A stretch of 64,000 bases of DNA from Pythium myriotylum (GCA_023091665.1 JALJCQ010000001.1:1178001-1242000); one strand, 5' to 3'; shown: positions 28,840-39,459, numbered from the stretch's first letter. Numbers and translations: made by a program. The notes: generated by a model not told the origin, from the sequence alone.

Positions 28840-29835
28840 CTACCGGAGAAACGCGTGTTTGACAGCATTTAGCGTTCGTGGATACTCGAGCTTCGTTTCT
28901 TCCGTTGCTCGGTGGATCGTCAGCCTTGACGTTCCGGCGATCGTGTCAAACAACCCAGGGATGAGTCCACGGGATTGGCGAGAAACGCGCAGGGTCTTGA
29001 CGTAGAAGCCCCGGCGAGCGAGGCACCGGCGGTACCACAACTGGAGAAACACACTTGCGCACTCTCTTTCTCCCTCGTTGATATAGCATTCGCAGTGGCG
29101 GATCGCGGCTTCGTAGTTTGCCACACTGTGCTCAAAGAGCCGCAGTCGGTTCTCGTATTCCACCATGTTCGCCCGATCGAACGGAGGCAGCAGCAAATGC
29201 CACGCGTGGATCACCCGATCTCGGCAAAAGTTCATCTGGTCGTGGATTGCATGAAGATGTTCCTCGATTTGACGACGCCATCGTGAAGGAATCACACAAG
29301 CGTGAAGCCACAGAGAGCCTTCCTCCCGAAACATATCGAGCTCGCTAGCTTTAAAGAGAATCTCCTGGGTTAGGTCGGCTTGTTCCATCCTCTTCTTCGA
29401 CTCACGATGGCGCCTTCGCGTGTCGTCTGATAGGTAGCGGTTTGTGGTTGTTGCGCCAACAGAGATGCTCGCTCTGTGAGACGAAGCTCGCGATGTGCGC
29501 AACTCATCCGCGTACACTTGCGCTGGCTGGTCACTAGCTCCAGAGAAACTCGACTTCCTTCCGTGGTGCCCACGAGCACGAAGCGGCATTCGATCGTTCT
29601 CTACACTTCGAAACCCGACGCCTGTCGATATTCTTGCCGACGGACTCGCTTTCGTCTTGCGTTCGGGCTCTTGCCCAGCTGATGCATGAGGAGACGAACA
29701 TTCGGCGTCTCTTTCATGTGGGGCAAACACATCGCCGGCCTCATCGTCGGAGTAGGAGGATGAGGCGCTCGAGTCCGATAGCCATTCGCTCGAGTCGTTC
29801 TCCGACGCGGACGACGAGGGCGATGGCTCCGTCAT
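28840..29835 (-). CDS. Unknown protein, Ser-rich N-terminus and helical C-terminus
   Basis: 331 residues from ATG 29835 (MTEPSPSSSASEND); the frame extends 30 nt further only with GTG. The first 150 residues are Ser/Asp/Arg-rich and probably disordered. From about 155 to the end is a compact, helix-rich region with many conserved-type residues: LTQEILFKASELDMFREEGSLWLHACVIPSRWRRQIEEHL, HAWHLLLPPFDRANMVEYE, CYINEGERECASVFLQLWYRRC. No family recognised. It converges with the B12D-like gene 129 nt away. Confidence 0.65.
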   Translation of the reverse strand: MTEPSPSSSASENDSSEWLSDSSASSSYSDDEAGDVFAPHERDAECSSPHASAGQEPERKTKASPSARISTGVGFRSVENDRMPLRARGHHGRKSSFSGASDQPAQVYADELRTSRASSHRASISVGATTTNRYLSDDTRRRHRESKKRMEQADLTQEILFKASELDMFREEGSLWLHACVIPSRWRRQIEEHLHAIHDQMNFCRDRVIHAWHLLLPPFDRANMVEYENRLRLFEHSVANYEAAIRHCECYINEGERECASVFLQLWYRRCLARRGFYVKTLRVSRQSRGLIPGLFDTIAGTSRLTIHRATEETKLEYPRTLNAVKHAFLR

Positions 29836-30817
29836 CCAACAGGGCTTCTTGGTGTCGGTTCGCACGGAGTTGAAGTTTTAGTGACCGTCACTGAAACGAA
29901 GAACCCGGGAGCTCACCTCACTCACTGTGGCGCCTCGCGTTGCTCGGCACGGGATCTCTCAGCGACTGCACGCTGCTGCAATCCAAGTGTTACACTGTGA
30001 GCATGGTTAGTCAAGCACTTCCTCGCGTATATTTATGTTAACCGAACATTCTTATACGTCTGCTCCATAGACCAAGAGCGAAATCCATTGGCAACAAACG
30101 AGGGAGGTATCGTTACCAGTGCAATCAGTCGTCTTGTCTCTAGAATTGTTGGTTGTCTTGGTGCGAACTTCTTAAAGTATTCTTTCGTGATCGGCTCAGT
30201 CAGAAGTACCTGGTGGCTCGAGACAGTGCGACATACAGAGTTTGATGCGGCAATGCATGTTGGAGCTCCAGTTTTGTGACTATAATCCCATCATGGCAGG
30301 TTTGACCTTGTAACTTCTCTGTCGTACAAAGTGGACTGTCATTGTTCAGATGTGTGTGTGGTGCGACGAACTGTGTGCCCACGGTAGCGAGCTAACACAT
30401 CACAATTATTCCTTAATCCATCCGTAACTATTTGTGTTTGTTCCTGTGAATTGCTCGCTTCATTACTTACTCTTCCTACCACTCGAGTGTCCTCACATCT
30501 GCTTTGACCAATCGCTCTTGCCTTCTCTGACTTACTCTGTTGATCGCTCTGGCCGTGCGTCTCCTTCTTCTCTCCTTCTTTTCACTCTTGCTCTCTTGTT
30601 CGCATGCACTTCATATCTCCTTGTTGACCCGACTTCTATATGTCACAAAATCGACCCAATCGTTTGATATTGACACGTCTGACGTTAATGGAGTAAAAGT
30701 GTCGTCATCAGTCACTATTAGACTGCGTTAAAATATGGTCACTATGACGAGGTCCGTCTTTTGGTTTTCCCCTGGCTCTCATCTCCGCTGAGAGAACGCA
30801 GAATCCGATCGTCGCCG
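29836..30817. other. Intergenic with transposon remnant
   Basis: About 980 bases between divergent genes. It contains a helicase remnant (30200-30382, listed separately) and a pyrimidine-rich run (about 30430-30620). No other gene was recognised. Confidence 0.5.
30200..30382 (-). mobile_element. PIF1/Helitron-type helicase remnant
   Basis: A 60-codon minus-strand frame encodes the last two helicase motifs of the PIF1 family as found in Helitron-like transposons: EKLQGQT (motif V), then, at the usual spacing, PHQTLYVALSRAT (motif VI). The frame is closed upstream by TAG and ends just after motif VI, so this is a fragment, not a working helicase. Other transposon parts (Rep domain, TC...CTRR termini) were not seen nearby. 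Confidence 0.65.
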
Positions 30818-31620
30818 ATGCGCCGTCTTCTGGCGCGCGTGCCCTCGAGCGCTCGCTGGCGACCGAGCTTCAGCCGTGGCCACCGCCGCTGGATGTGCGT
30901 CGCAGCAGACGAGGACAAGTATCTAGAGCTGAAGCAGCTGAAAGACATCAAGAGGTGCGAACCACTGCTTGGCTCAAGATGGACTTGACGCTCACGACAT
31001 TGTTGGCGTCGAACAACAGTGACGAGTTCTATGAAGAGCAGAACCTCCACCGTCGATACTTCTACTACATCGATCTCCAAGGGCGTCTTTTCCTGGAGAA
31101 CACGCGTCCGAAAAACATCGCTACATCCTTGAAAAGCGCCAAGTTCCTGCGATTCTTTTTCTCTCAAGTGCGCCCAAATCAACTCGCGGATCCAGACGCA
31201 CCGACTGCTGATGAGCAGGAGAATATCGTTCCTTTTCTCGAGTATCCTTACCGCTCCCCCTGTGGAAAGGAGATGAATTTCATCAAATGCGCCGATCTGC
31301 CGTTGGTGTTTGAGGATCTTCGTCGCACGGACCGAGATGGGCAGTGGGAATTCGTTTACGGTGGAGGTGAAATGACTATGCCGTTTCAGCCAGAGTCGCT
31401 TAAGATTTCACTGTCAACAGGTCGCCTGTATCATGATATCGTAACTAAGCACTTCCCAGCGGGGGGAGCCGATTCCATTGGCCTGGTGCGATCGCAGCTC
31501 GCCGTGCAACTGGGCCGAACCATCCATTTATTTGATGAGCCACGAAGCGAAACTACCGAGGACGAGGTCGGCCAGTTCGAGTGGGAGGGGAGACATTATC
31601 TGATCCGCACCATTGTGTGA
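30818..31620 (+). CDS. UPF0598 (C8orf82-like) protein
   Basis: Exons 30818-30954 and 31020-31620 (65-nt intron, GTGCGA...CAACAG, phase 2) give 245 residues. The conserved UPF0598 core is clear: RRYFYYIDLQGRLFLE, FLRFFFSQVRPN, FLEYPYRSPCGKEMNFIKCADLPLVFEDL, YGGGEMTMPFQPESL, GRLYH and GLVRSQLAVQL, matching the order in human C8orf82. The Arg-rich N-terminus in exon 1 (MRRLLARVPSSARWRPSFSR) looks like a mitochondrial presequence. Molecular function of the family is unknown. The gene converges with the first JEN-type transporter 83 nt downstream. Confidence 0.85.
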
Positions 31621-31703
31621 TGAACAAACGGTCTAGCTGGTAATACAAGTTCGTATATATTGATCCATCCGAAACAGTGTACAGATTTCCGTACGAGTTG
31701 CAA

Positions 31704-33209
31704 TTACACGGTGTGGGCCACGCTTTCCTTCTCGTTCTCGATCTTCGTGTGGCGCTTCTCTCCATCCTCGTAGACCATGGCATTTAGGTCGTCATGAGCC
31801 GCGTCGAACTCCTGACCGCGCTTCTCAGGGCCGATAAAGACGATCACGAACAGGTACGCGTAGACGATGGCCATCAAGATGCAAATGACCTTGGCGTAGT
31901 CGTATCGCGACACACCCTTCGGCGTCGGAGGAAGGGGGTAGTGCTCACCAAGGTTGGCCTCAATGGTGGACGCCGTTGATGAGATCAGGTTGCCGAGTTG
32001 GTAAGCAGTACCAGCGACAAAAGTGCTGTACTTTGGTGGCGAGAGCTCCATCAGGTGAATCGGGATAACACCCCAAGCACCCTGGACGCAGAATTGGAAA
32101 AAGAAGGCAGGAAGCATGATGAGTGTTGTCCGCGTGTACGTGTACGGGTACAGGAGCGCAGCGCCAAGAATGATCACGACGAGAACACTGAGACGACGGC
32201 CGAACATCTGGGAGTAGTAGCCAACGATTGTGCCACCTGTGATGGCACCAAGGTTTGCCACGACCTGTGTGACAGTGACTTGGTTGGAGTTAAAGTTGAG
32301 CGTGTTCTTGAGCATGGTCGGGTAGAGATCCTGGGAGCCGTGGGACATAAAGTTCATGCCAGTCATGAGTGCAACAAGGTATGTCAGAAGGAGCCACTTG
32401 CGCTTGAGCACGACCTTGCCCTCGGCGATGAAGGCAGCAGTGGCGTTGTTGCTGGCATTGCGGAGGCGCTGACGCTCGAGGAAGACGTTGGTCTCCGGGA
32501 GGAACATGCGGAAGACGATGAAAAAAACCGGAGGGCAGGCACCGAACCAGAAGAGCGGACGCCAGCCATGGGAAGTGGTGTTGACGAGAGCGCGTGAGAA
32601 GACCGTAGCTAGGAGGTATCCCGTAGCGTAACCTTGTTGGAGCATGCCTGAGAGAATACCGCGGGCAGCTGGTGGGGCGTCCTCCAAGGCTGTCGCGGCG
32701 ACGTTGCCCCAGATACCGCCCATAGCCACACCAAACAATGCTCGCACAACCATGAACTGGTTGAACGTGTTGCAGAAACCCGTGAGAAGCTCGAAAACGA
32801 TGAACATGATGTTGTTGATGACGAAGGGCCACTTGCGTCCATAGCGATCGGCTGCGATACCGAAGATAATTGCACCGACGGAGCGGAACATGAGCGTAAT
32901 GGTGATGCCCCAAGTCACGTGAGCTTTCGAAACCTCAAAGGTCTCGGCGAGATCTTCAAGAGTCAAAGAGACGGTGAAGAAGTCGAAGGCGTCCCAGGTC
33001 CAGGCTGCGAAGGCGACAGCGAAGTTCAGCCACTGGAGCTTGTTGAGTTGCGCCAACAGGGTGAAGGGGTTCGCGACCTTGGTCATTGGAGGTTTGAGCG
33101 TCGTGACACGCGTACGAAGGTACTCGCCGACACTCATCTTCTTGGACGGGGGTAACTCGTGGTCATGATTCTCGGGCGTCGAGACGACCGCGTAGTGACT
33201 CTGGGCCAT
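31704..33209 (-). CDS. JEN/SHS-type monocarboxylate:H+ symporter (copy 1)
   Basis: 501 residues, one exon, ATG 33209. An MFS transporter of the sialate:H+ symporter group that includes fungal Jen1 lactate/pyruvate permease. Evidence: about 12 hydrophobic segments; WDAFDFFTVSLTLEDLAE in TM1; the MFS loop motif ADRYGRKWPF; ALFGVAMGGIWGN and ARGILSGMLQQGYATGYLLA; and the JEN signature N-x-x-S-H-x-S-Q-D-x-x-x-T, present as NFMSHGSQDLYPT. The C-terminal tail (ENEKESVAHTV) differs from the other copies. It is the first of five paralogues between 31.7 and 46.9 kb. Substrate (lactate, pyruvate, acetate or a dicarboxylate) cannot be decided from sequence. Confidence 0.9.
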   Translation of the reverse strand: MAQSHYAVVSTPENHDHELPPSKKMSVGEYLRTRVTTLKPPMTKVANPFTLLAQLNKLQWLNFAVAFAAWTWDAFDFFTVSLTLEDLAETFEVSKAHVTWGITITLMFRSVGAIIFGIAADRYGRKWPFVINNIMFIVFELLTGFCNTFNQFMVVRALFGVAMGGIWGNVAATALEDAPPAARGILSGMLQQGYATGYLLATVFSRALVNTTSHGWRPLFWFGACPPVFFIVFRMFLPETNVFLERQRLRNASNNATAAFIAEGKVVLKRKWLLLTYLVALMTGMNFMSHGSQDLYPTMLKNTLNFNSNQVTVTQVVANLGAITGGTIVGYYSQMFGRRLSVLVVIILGAALLYPYTYTRTTLIMLPAFFFQFCVQGAWGVIPIHLMELSPPKYSTFVAGTAYQLGNLISSTASTIEANLGEHYPLPPTPKGVSRYDYAKVICILMAIVYAYLFVIVFIGPEKRGQEFDAAHDDLNAMVYEDGEKRHTKIENEKESVAHTV

Positions 33210-34197
33210 AGTAGGAGACTTGGTAGTTGGTCTTCGCTTGTGTGGTAGGCCACAAAAGGCAGAATGAGAATCGCCACGTCAATCAAGTCCACCTTTTGCT
33301 GTGCAAATCAGAAGACCAAGGCGCTGCCCATGTGCACTTGAGGGGGATCCCGTCGGAAAACGGCGCGGTTGAACTTGGCCTGTCAAGTTGAAGAAGCCTC
33401 GCACTCAGGCAGCTGCCGATTGTAGCCGTATCTTCAGACGCAACCTGCCGACGTCAGCGCCACCGGCTCTCCACAGCCACTCTGTTCTTAGCGCTCGTGC
33501 ACCGGATGAAATGGCTCAACCTCGAATGGTTGCGGCTCGGCTGGCAGCTGAGCCAAGGTGAGAAGGGGTGTAGAGAGCCAGCCACTGCAAGTGTGAACTG
33601 TACGCGCATAGACAGTGCATCCTAACTCTAAAACATACACCAGAGAATCAGTTGGCCCGGTTATGTGTAGGTGTACTGGTGGAACCGGATCTCTTGAAGG
33701 GCGCTGAAGCAAGATCGAAGTCGACTGGCCACGGAGTCAGGCGTAATCGACAGTGGATAGAAAGACTTGGAACGCCGCCCGCTTCGTTGTTCTCACGGAA
33801 CGAGCGATTCGTTGGAAGCACTGTGAATCGATCATACTGCTGCGTCGAGTCGATCTTCCCTCACTTTGATCGTGGTCGAATTAATAAGCTTGGTGAGTCG
33901 CAGAATTGGGCGATTGCTTCTGTATCGCGTTGCACACGACCTGCTCGTTGGTCACTTCTGCACCGTAATCTGGTTTGGGAGTGTGTACCCGCTCAGGATT
34001 GGAGGGTACCACCTCAGGAACCAAAATGTCACGGAGGAGAGATGGGCCAATTTCAAGTGTAGGGGATGCGTCCTCAGCAGATACTGTAGTGAAGCAATTT
34101 AAACTGCATTCGCTTACAAGGTAGAGAACGTCGACATTAGAGAGTTTGGTGGTAGCATGTATATTACGAATGACATTCAGCCAATGCAGTGCTTAGC
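33210..34197. other. Intergenic between JEN copies 1 and 2
   Basis: About 990 bases. A putative initiator for copy 1 lies at 33253-33270. The remaining open frames (for example 33866-34102) are short and show no domain. Confidence 0.5.
33253..33270 (-). promoter_or_regulatory. Putative oomycete initiator upstream of JEN copy 1
   Basis: On the minus strand TTCTCATTCTGCCTTTTG, 44 nt upstream of the ATG at 33209. It resembles GCTCATTCTGCTTCTTG before the inverted-repeat copies and the oomycete Inr consensus built on TCATTY. Confidence 0.4.
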
Positions 34198-35727
34198 CTA
34201 CGAGTGGTTCGTTTTTTCCCTGTCGTGGTCGCGCGCATTCTGCTCGAGACTCTCGAAAAATAGCGCCTCGCGAGCCGCGCCGCCAAGATCCTCGTCGTGG
34301 GCCGCATCAAACTCTTTGCCTCGCGCCTCGGGCCCGAGGAATACCATGAGGAACAAGTAGACATACACGCTTCCCATCAGCGTTAGGATCACCTTCCCGT
34401 AGTCGTAGCGCTCAGCCCCCGATGGAGTCGGTGGAAGAGGGTATACCTCGGCGAGCTTCGCTTCGATGGTTGTCGACGTAGAGGAGATCAAGTTACCGAG
34501 TTGGTAAGCCGTGCCTGAGACAAAAGTCGCGTACTTTGATGGAGACAGCTCCATGAGGTGAATGGGGATAACACCAAATGCACCCTGGATGCACGCCTGG
34601 AAGAAGAAGGCAGGCACCATGACAACCATACTACGCGTGTGCGTGTAGGGGTAGAGGAGGCAGGCGCCGCAGACGATCATCAGAATCAAGCTCAAGCGTC
34701 GGCCGATGCTCTGGGAGTAGTAGCCCATGAGCGTGCCGCCGACGATGGCACCAATGTTAGCGACGACTTGCACCACAGTCACTTGGTTGGCGTTGAGTTC
34801 ATCAGTGTTCTTCAGCAGCGTGGGGTACAGATCCTGCGATCCGTGCGATGTGAAACTCATACCAGCCATCAGCAGGACGAGGTAGACGAGTCGCAAGAAG
34901 TTCTTCTGGAGCACGATCTTGCCTTCGGCGATGAAGGTAGCGGTCGCGTTGCTGGTGGCGTTACGCAGGCGCTCGCGCTCAAGGTAGACGTTGGTCTCGG
35001 GCAGGCACATACGGAACGCAATGATGAGCACAGGTGGGCAGGCACCGAACCAATAGAGGGGACGCCATCCGTGAGAAGTCGTGTTCACAAGAGCGCGCGA
35101 AAAGGCAGTGCACAGAAGATAACCGAAAGCGTAACCTTGCTGCAGGATACCTGACATTATACCACGAGCTTCAGCCGGTGCGTCTTCTAAAGCCGTTGCA
35201 ACAGCGTTACTCCAAATACCACCCATAGCCACACCAAACAATGCTCGCACAACCATGAACTGGTTGAACGTGTTGCAGAAACCCGTGAGAAGCTCGAAAA
35301 CGATGAACATGATGTTGTTGATGACGAAGGGCCACTTGCGTCCGTAGCGATCGGCTGCGATACCGAAGATAATAGCGCCGACAGAGCGGAACATGAGCGT
35401 GATAGAGATACCCCAGGTGATGTCCGACTTCGACTTGCCGAATGTTTTTGCAAGATCCTCAAGAGTCAAAGAGACGGTGAAGAAGTCGAAGGCATCCCAT
35501 GACCATGCTGCAAATCCGACAGCAAAGTTCATCCACTGGAGCCGATTGAGCTGGCCAAGAAGCTTGAAGGGATTGGCCAGTTTCTCCATCGGTGGCTTCA
35601 GTGTGGTCACTCGTGTGCGCAGGTACTCTCCGACGCTCATTGACTTCTCGGCTACCGGATGTGTTGGGTGGGGTGCGCCGTTCACATCGGGGGTCGTGAC
35701 GACGGCATAGTGGCTATCCATCGGCAT
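34198..35727 (-). CDS. JEN/SHS-type monocarboxylate:H+ symporter (copy 2)
   Basis: 509 residues from ATG 35727 (MPMDSHYAVV). The frame is open to an ATG at 35877, but a likely transcription initiator at 35771-35788 lies inside that extension and the paralogues start at the equivalent of MDSHYAVV, so the longer start is rejected. Key motifs: WDAFDFFTVSLTLEDLAKTF, ADRYGRKWPFVINN, FSRALVNTTSHGWRPLYW, and the JEN signature with substitutions at the first positions (SFTSHGSQDLYPT in place of NFMSHGSQDLYPT). The C-terminus DLGGAAREALFFESLEQNARDHDREK matches copies 3-5. A stretch of about 150 bases (35222-35373) is almost identical to copy 1 (32719-32870). Confidence 0.9.
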   Translation of the reverse strand: MPMDSHYAVVTTPDVNGAPHPTHPVAEKSMSVGEYLRTRVTTLKPPMEKLANPFKLLGQLNRLQWMNFAVGFAAWSWDAFDFFTVSLTLEDLAKTFGKSKSDITWGISITLMFRSVGAIIFGIAADRYGRKWPFVINNIMFIVFELLTGFCNTFNQFMVVRALFGVAMGGIWSNAVATALEDAPAEARGIMSGILQQGYAFGYLLCTAFSRALVNTTSHGWRPLYWFGACPPVLIIAFRMCLPETNVYLERERLRNATSNATATFIAEGKIVLQKNFLRLVYLVLLMAGMSFTSHGSQDLYPTLLKNTDELNANQVTVVQVVANIGAIVGGTLMGYYSQSIGRRLSLILMIVCGACLLYPYTHTRSMVVMVPAFFFQACIQGAFGVIPIHLMELSPSKYATFVSGTAYQLGNLISSTSTTIEAKLAEVYPLPPTPSGAERYDYGKVILTLMGSVYVYLFLMVFLGPEARGKEFDAAHDEDLGGAAREALFFESLEQNARDHDREKTNHS

Positions 35728-35770
35728 TCTTCCTCTCACTTGGGTGAAGTTGTCTCCGGGCTTGTTCGGC

Positions 35771-35788
35771 GCAAATTGCACAATGACC
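35771..35788 (-). promoter_or_regulatory. Putative oomycete initiator upstream of JEN copy 2
   Basis: The minus strand reads GGTCATTGTGCAATTTGC, 44 nt before ATG 35727. The same 18 bases occur upstream of copy 5 (45245-45262). It fits the oomycete core promoter shape TCATT-YYN-CAATTT. Confidence 0.5.
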
Positions 35789-37439
35789 GTTCCCAGATTG
35801 AGTGGGCTGGAATGGGATCGGAGACCCCCTTCCTCTTTGACTTGTCTGCACCGTGGTATGTGCTTTGTTCGACACATCTGGGGTCCTGCTCGAGTTGAAC
35901 TTCAGCATTATTTGAGTGCGTCAGCGACGTAGCTATTGCGCGACATTTGCTCACGTCGGCGAGTCGTATCGCGAAAAGAAGACACACTTTTGCTGTTATT
36001 GTCTTATTCCCCATTTGTTCATGGTGGGCACGAGTTTTGTTCAGGTTGACAACAAGTGAACTTCCGCCGCGATAGAAAGTTTGAAGTTGTGCTTTCTGCT
36101 CTGATGCACCAATAGAAGAAGATAAACGTGTGCCTGTGTCTGGGCAAACCAAGGAAGTTGTTTGGAGAATTGATTCATCCCGAAAGATGGTGTTGGACTC
36201 TGGTTCAGCTTTACCCTGCAGTGAACGGCGAGAATTGCCAGTTGATAGGGACGGTACAGATGTCGACGTCTCGAATGTCCCGGCTCACCTGAGACCGGCC
36301 TCAATTGTACCTTCCTCGCCCCCCTCCATATTGTGCTGCCGTACCGTATTATCCATCATTTGCCGAGCAAGATTGTTCGATTCTCTTTGCATATACGGAT
36401 AGGCTCGAAAGAAAGAACGTGCCGCGGAACCCGATCTATGATTGCGCGAAGCGGGACGCCTCTCCACCCAAAGAAACATGATCATCAAGCTACGACTTCT
36501 CCCTAGTGTGTCAATGCAATCATCACAAGAGCAAATAGTAACGTTCTGTACCTCCTACGCAGTAGGTATAGAGCGGCTGGATTCCAACAACAACAAAAAT
36601 TGAGAGCAGATTTCAGCAAGTTAAACGCACGTATAAAGCTCCATTGAAACCGTTGGCACAACACCGGATCAACTGATGATCTGTTGAATGCAGATCAAAA
36701 CAGGTTTGGGTTGGCGGCGCCAAACGCTGCTTGGACAATGACATCGTCACAATAAAAGATCTTTTTCTGACACGGATGATCCGAGAGCCGGAGACGCTCG
36801 ACTTCAAGGTCCTGAAAGTCTCACGGTATCGCAGTCTTAAGAATGCGCCGATACTGTTTGTACTTCAGCCTCCAGCGACCGCTCAAGTTGAGCGGAATCG
36901 CGGTACAAGCAGTCAATCGTCAGCATTGCGATGTATCGAAACCATCGCCTACGAAAGCCAGGGGCTGAAGCTTATTCAGCCGAAGCAGCCTGCGTCGCAT
37001 GAATCAGAATACGACTGTTGACTAGCAGCAGTCGTGGAAAGGAAATGAGTCTCTTCTCCATATTCTCACCATAACGTTACCATTCTGAGAGGGAGGGAGG
37101 GACTACTTACGCTACACAAGGTTTCAGGCTGAAGAACGTGGGGGTACACTCTCAGCTTGGACGGCACAGGATAAAAAATTTCGCGGCAATCATCACTGAT
37201 TCAGGATGTTCTGATCCACAAACTGCTGCTGAACTTCAATGGCGGTCTTCTTTTGTGTTGTGGACTCGGCCCTTTGACGGTGCGACGAAGAACCATTATT
37301 CCAGAGCCATCATCAAACTCACCTCACAGACATGGATAGATCCTGCCTAAAATAATCACAAGTTCTCCTCCATTAGGTATCAGGTATGGGCTCGACTACC
37401 AGATTCTCAGCACTTCCGCATAACACACTTCCTAACCAG
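35789..37439. other. Intergenic between JEN copies 2 and 3
   Basis: About 1.65 kb. A plus-strand frame around 36731-37021 (contains TIKDLFLTRMIREPETLDFKV) and a minus-strand fragment ending FNGALYVRLTC (about 36613-36660) look faintly protein-like. Neither has a start, a domain or a complete frame. Probably decayed sequence. Confidence 0.3.
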
Positions 37440-37780
37440 AAGCCAATCCTCGGCTGCGCCATTCCCCAGTCATGCGCCTTCCAACTTCCGACAGAATCAG
37501 TCTTCTCGCTCTCTCAGTTTCGATTTTCGAGCGCTAGCGCTCACGTGGGCGATGCAACCAGCATCTCAAACATACACAAACCATCTCCAAGCCTGAGCAA
37601 TCTACTCGTGACGATGGCTCACTCCCTAGAAGCGTGAACAGAATGGTAAGCTCCACTACATCCCGCTCAAGAGAAGAACAAGCTAAGCAGCGTGCATTCA
37701 TTCATGTACAGAGACTATATCTATCCAGCTTTCCTGCTCGATACACCAACGACCGAACTGACAAGAACAAGACCGCTCTT

Positions 37781-39310
37781 CTAAGCGACCGCCTTCTCCT
37801 TCTCGTGGTCGCGCACGGCCGAGTTCTTCTCCAAGTTCTCGAACAGCTGCGCCTCGCGAGCAGCGCCGCCCAAATCCTTGTCGTGGGCCGCATCGAACTC
37901 CTGGCCGCGCTTCTCCGGACCAAGGAACGTCATGATGAACAAGTAAGCGTACACGATGGCCATGAGCATGCAGATGACCTTGCCGTAGTCGTAGCGCGAC
38001 ACACCCTTGGGCGTCGGCGGCAGCGGGTACTTCTCGCCTAGCTTGGCCTCGATGGTGGAGGACGTGGAGGAGATCAAGTTACCGAGCTGGTAGGACGTGC
38101 CGGCGATGAAGGTGGAGTACTTCGGCGGCGAGAGCTCCATGAGGTGGATGGGGATGACGCCCCAGGCTCCCTGCACGCAGAATTGCATGAAGAAGGCTGG
38201 CACCATGACGGCCGTGCTGCGCGTGTACGTGTACGGGTAGAGCATGCATGCGCCGACGACGATGACGATGAGGATGCTGAGTCGACGACCGAAGACCTGG
38301 GAGTAATATCCGACGAGCGTGCCGCCCGTGATGGCACCGAGGTTGGCCACGACCTGCGTGACGGTGACCTGGTCCGGGTTGAAGAGGAGGGTGTTCTTGA
38401 GCATGGTCGGGTAGAGGTCCTGGGAGCCGTGGGACATGAAGTTCATGCCGGCCATGAAGAGCACGAGGTAGCCAAGCAGCAGCCAGTTCTTCTTGAGTAC
38501 GATCTTTCCCTCGTTGATGAAGGTGGCAGTGGCGTTGTTGCTGGCATCGCGCAGACGCTGACGCTCACGGAAGACCTCAGTCTCTGGGAGACGCAGACGC
38601 AGCAAGATGATGAGGAGTGGCGGACACGCGCCGAACCAGAAGAGCGGACGCCAGCCATGTGACGTCGTATTGACGAGCGCACGCGAGAAGATGACGGCGA
38701 AGAGGTATCCGGTGGCGTAGCCCTGCTGGAGGATACCGGACATGATGCCACGCGCCTCGGCGGGGGCGTCTTCGAGGGCCGTGGCGGCCGCGTTGCCCCA
38801 GACACCGCCCATGGCGATACCGAAGAACGCGCGCACCCACATGAACTGCTCGTAGGTGTTGCAGAATCCGGTGGCGAGCTCGAAGACGATGAACATGATG
38901 TTGTTGACGATGAAGGGCCACTTGCGGCCGTAACGATCGGCCGCGATACCAAAGATGGTCGAGCCGATGGCGCGCAGCATGAGCGTGATGGAGATCCCCC
39001 AAGTGATGTCGGTCTTGGACTTGCCGAAGGTCTCGGCGAGATCTTCGAGTGTCATGGAGACGGTGAAGAAGTCGAAGGCGTCCCAGCACCACGCGGCAAA
39101 GGCGACGCCGAAGTTGAGCCACTGGTACGAGTTGAGTTGCTTGAGCACAGCGAAGGGGTTCGGGACCTTGGCCATCGGAGGTTTGAGCGAGGTCACACGA
39201 GTGCGAAGGTACTCTCCGACGGAGATCTTTTCTTCGGCGGGCGGGTGGTTGATGCCATGGACGTCGGGCGTCGTGACGACGGTGTAGTGTGCGGTGGCGT
39301 CGTTGACCAT
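37781..39310 (-). CDS. JEN/SHS-type monocarboxylate:H+ symporter (copy 3)
   Basis: 509 residues, ATG 39310 (MVNDATAHYTVVTTPDVHG). The protein is identical in every residue to copy 4 on the opposite strand. MFS/JEN motifs: WCWDAFDFFTVSMTLEDLAETF, ADRYGRKWPFIVNN, FFGIAMGGVWGNAAATALED, NFMSHGSQDLYPT and GYYSQVFGRRLS. It is GC-rich, with C/G strongly preferred at third positions, which also opens long meaningless frames on the other strand. It is part of the left arm of the inverted repeat. Carboxylate uptake with protons across the plasma membrane is inferred from the Jen1 family. Confidence 0.9.
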   Translation of the reverse strand: MVNDATAHYTVVTTPDVHGINHPPAEEKISVGEYLRTRVTSLKPPMAKVPNPFAVLKQLNSYQWLNFGVAFAAWCWDAFDFFTVSMTLEDLAETFGKSKTDITWGISITLMLRAIGSTIFGIAADRYGRKWPFIVNNIMFIVFELATGFCNTYEQFMWVRAFFGIAMGGVWGNAAATALEDAPAEARGIMSGILQQGYATGYLFAVIFSRALVNTTSHGWRPLFWFGACPPLLIILLRLRLPETEVFRERQRLRDASNNATATFINEGKIVLKKNWLLLGYLVLFMAGMNFMSHGSQDLYPTMLKNTLLFNPDQVTVTQVVANLGAITGGTLVGYYSQVFGRRLSILIVIVVGACMLYPYTYTRSTAVMVPAFFMQFCVQGAWGVIPIHLMELSPPKYSTFIAGTSYQLGNLISSTSSTIEAKLGEKYPLPPTPKGVSRYDYGKVICMLMAIVYAYLFIMTFLGPEKRGQEFDAAHDKDLGGAAREAQLFENLEKNSAVRDHEKEKAVA

Positions 39311-39440
39311 GTTGGATCAGTGGATGAAGCGAGATTTCTTCGGTTGGTGGGCCGGATGGACGGAAGGAGTGACGGAGTGAAGGGGAGAGAGGTAAACGGT
39401 GGACGGCTTTGAAGCTTGGTCGGAGGCTTGACCGTTGAGC

Positions 39441-39459
39441 TGCAAGAAGCAGAATGAGC
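39441..39459 (-). promoter_or_regulatory. Putative initiator upstream of JEN copy 3
   Basis: The minus strand reads GCTCATTCTGCTTCTTGCA, about 130 nt before ATG 39310. It matches the oomycete GCTCATTY initiator and is identical in the right arm. Confidence 0.5.

Noticed and set aside
35728..35877. N-terminal extension of JEN copy 2 to ATG 35877
   Set aside because: The extension contains an initiator-like element shared with copy 5 and has no counterpart in the paralogues.
38144..38662. 172-codon antisense frame in JEN copy 3 (mirror at 42429-42947)
   Set aside because: Asp/Glu/His-rich antisense of a GC-rich gene; no start context or domain.
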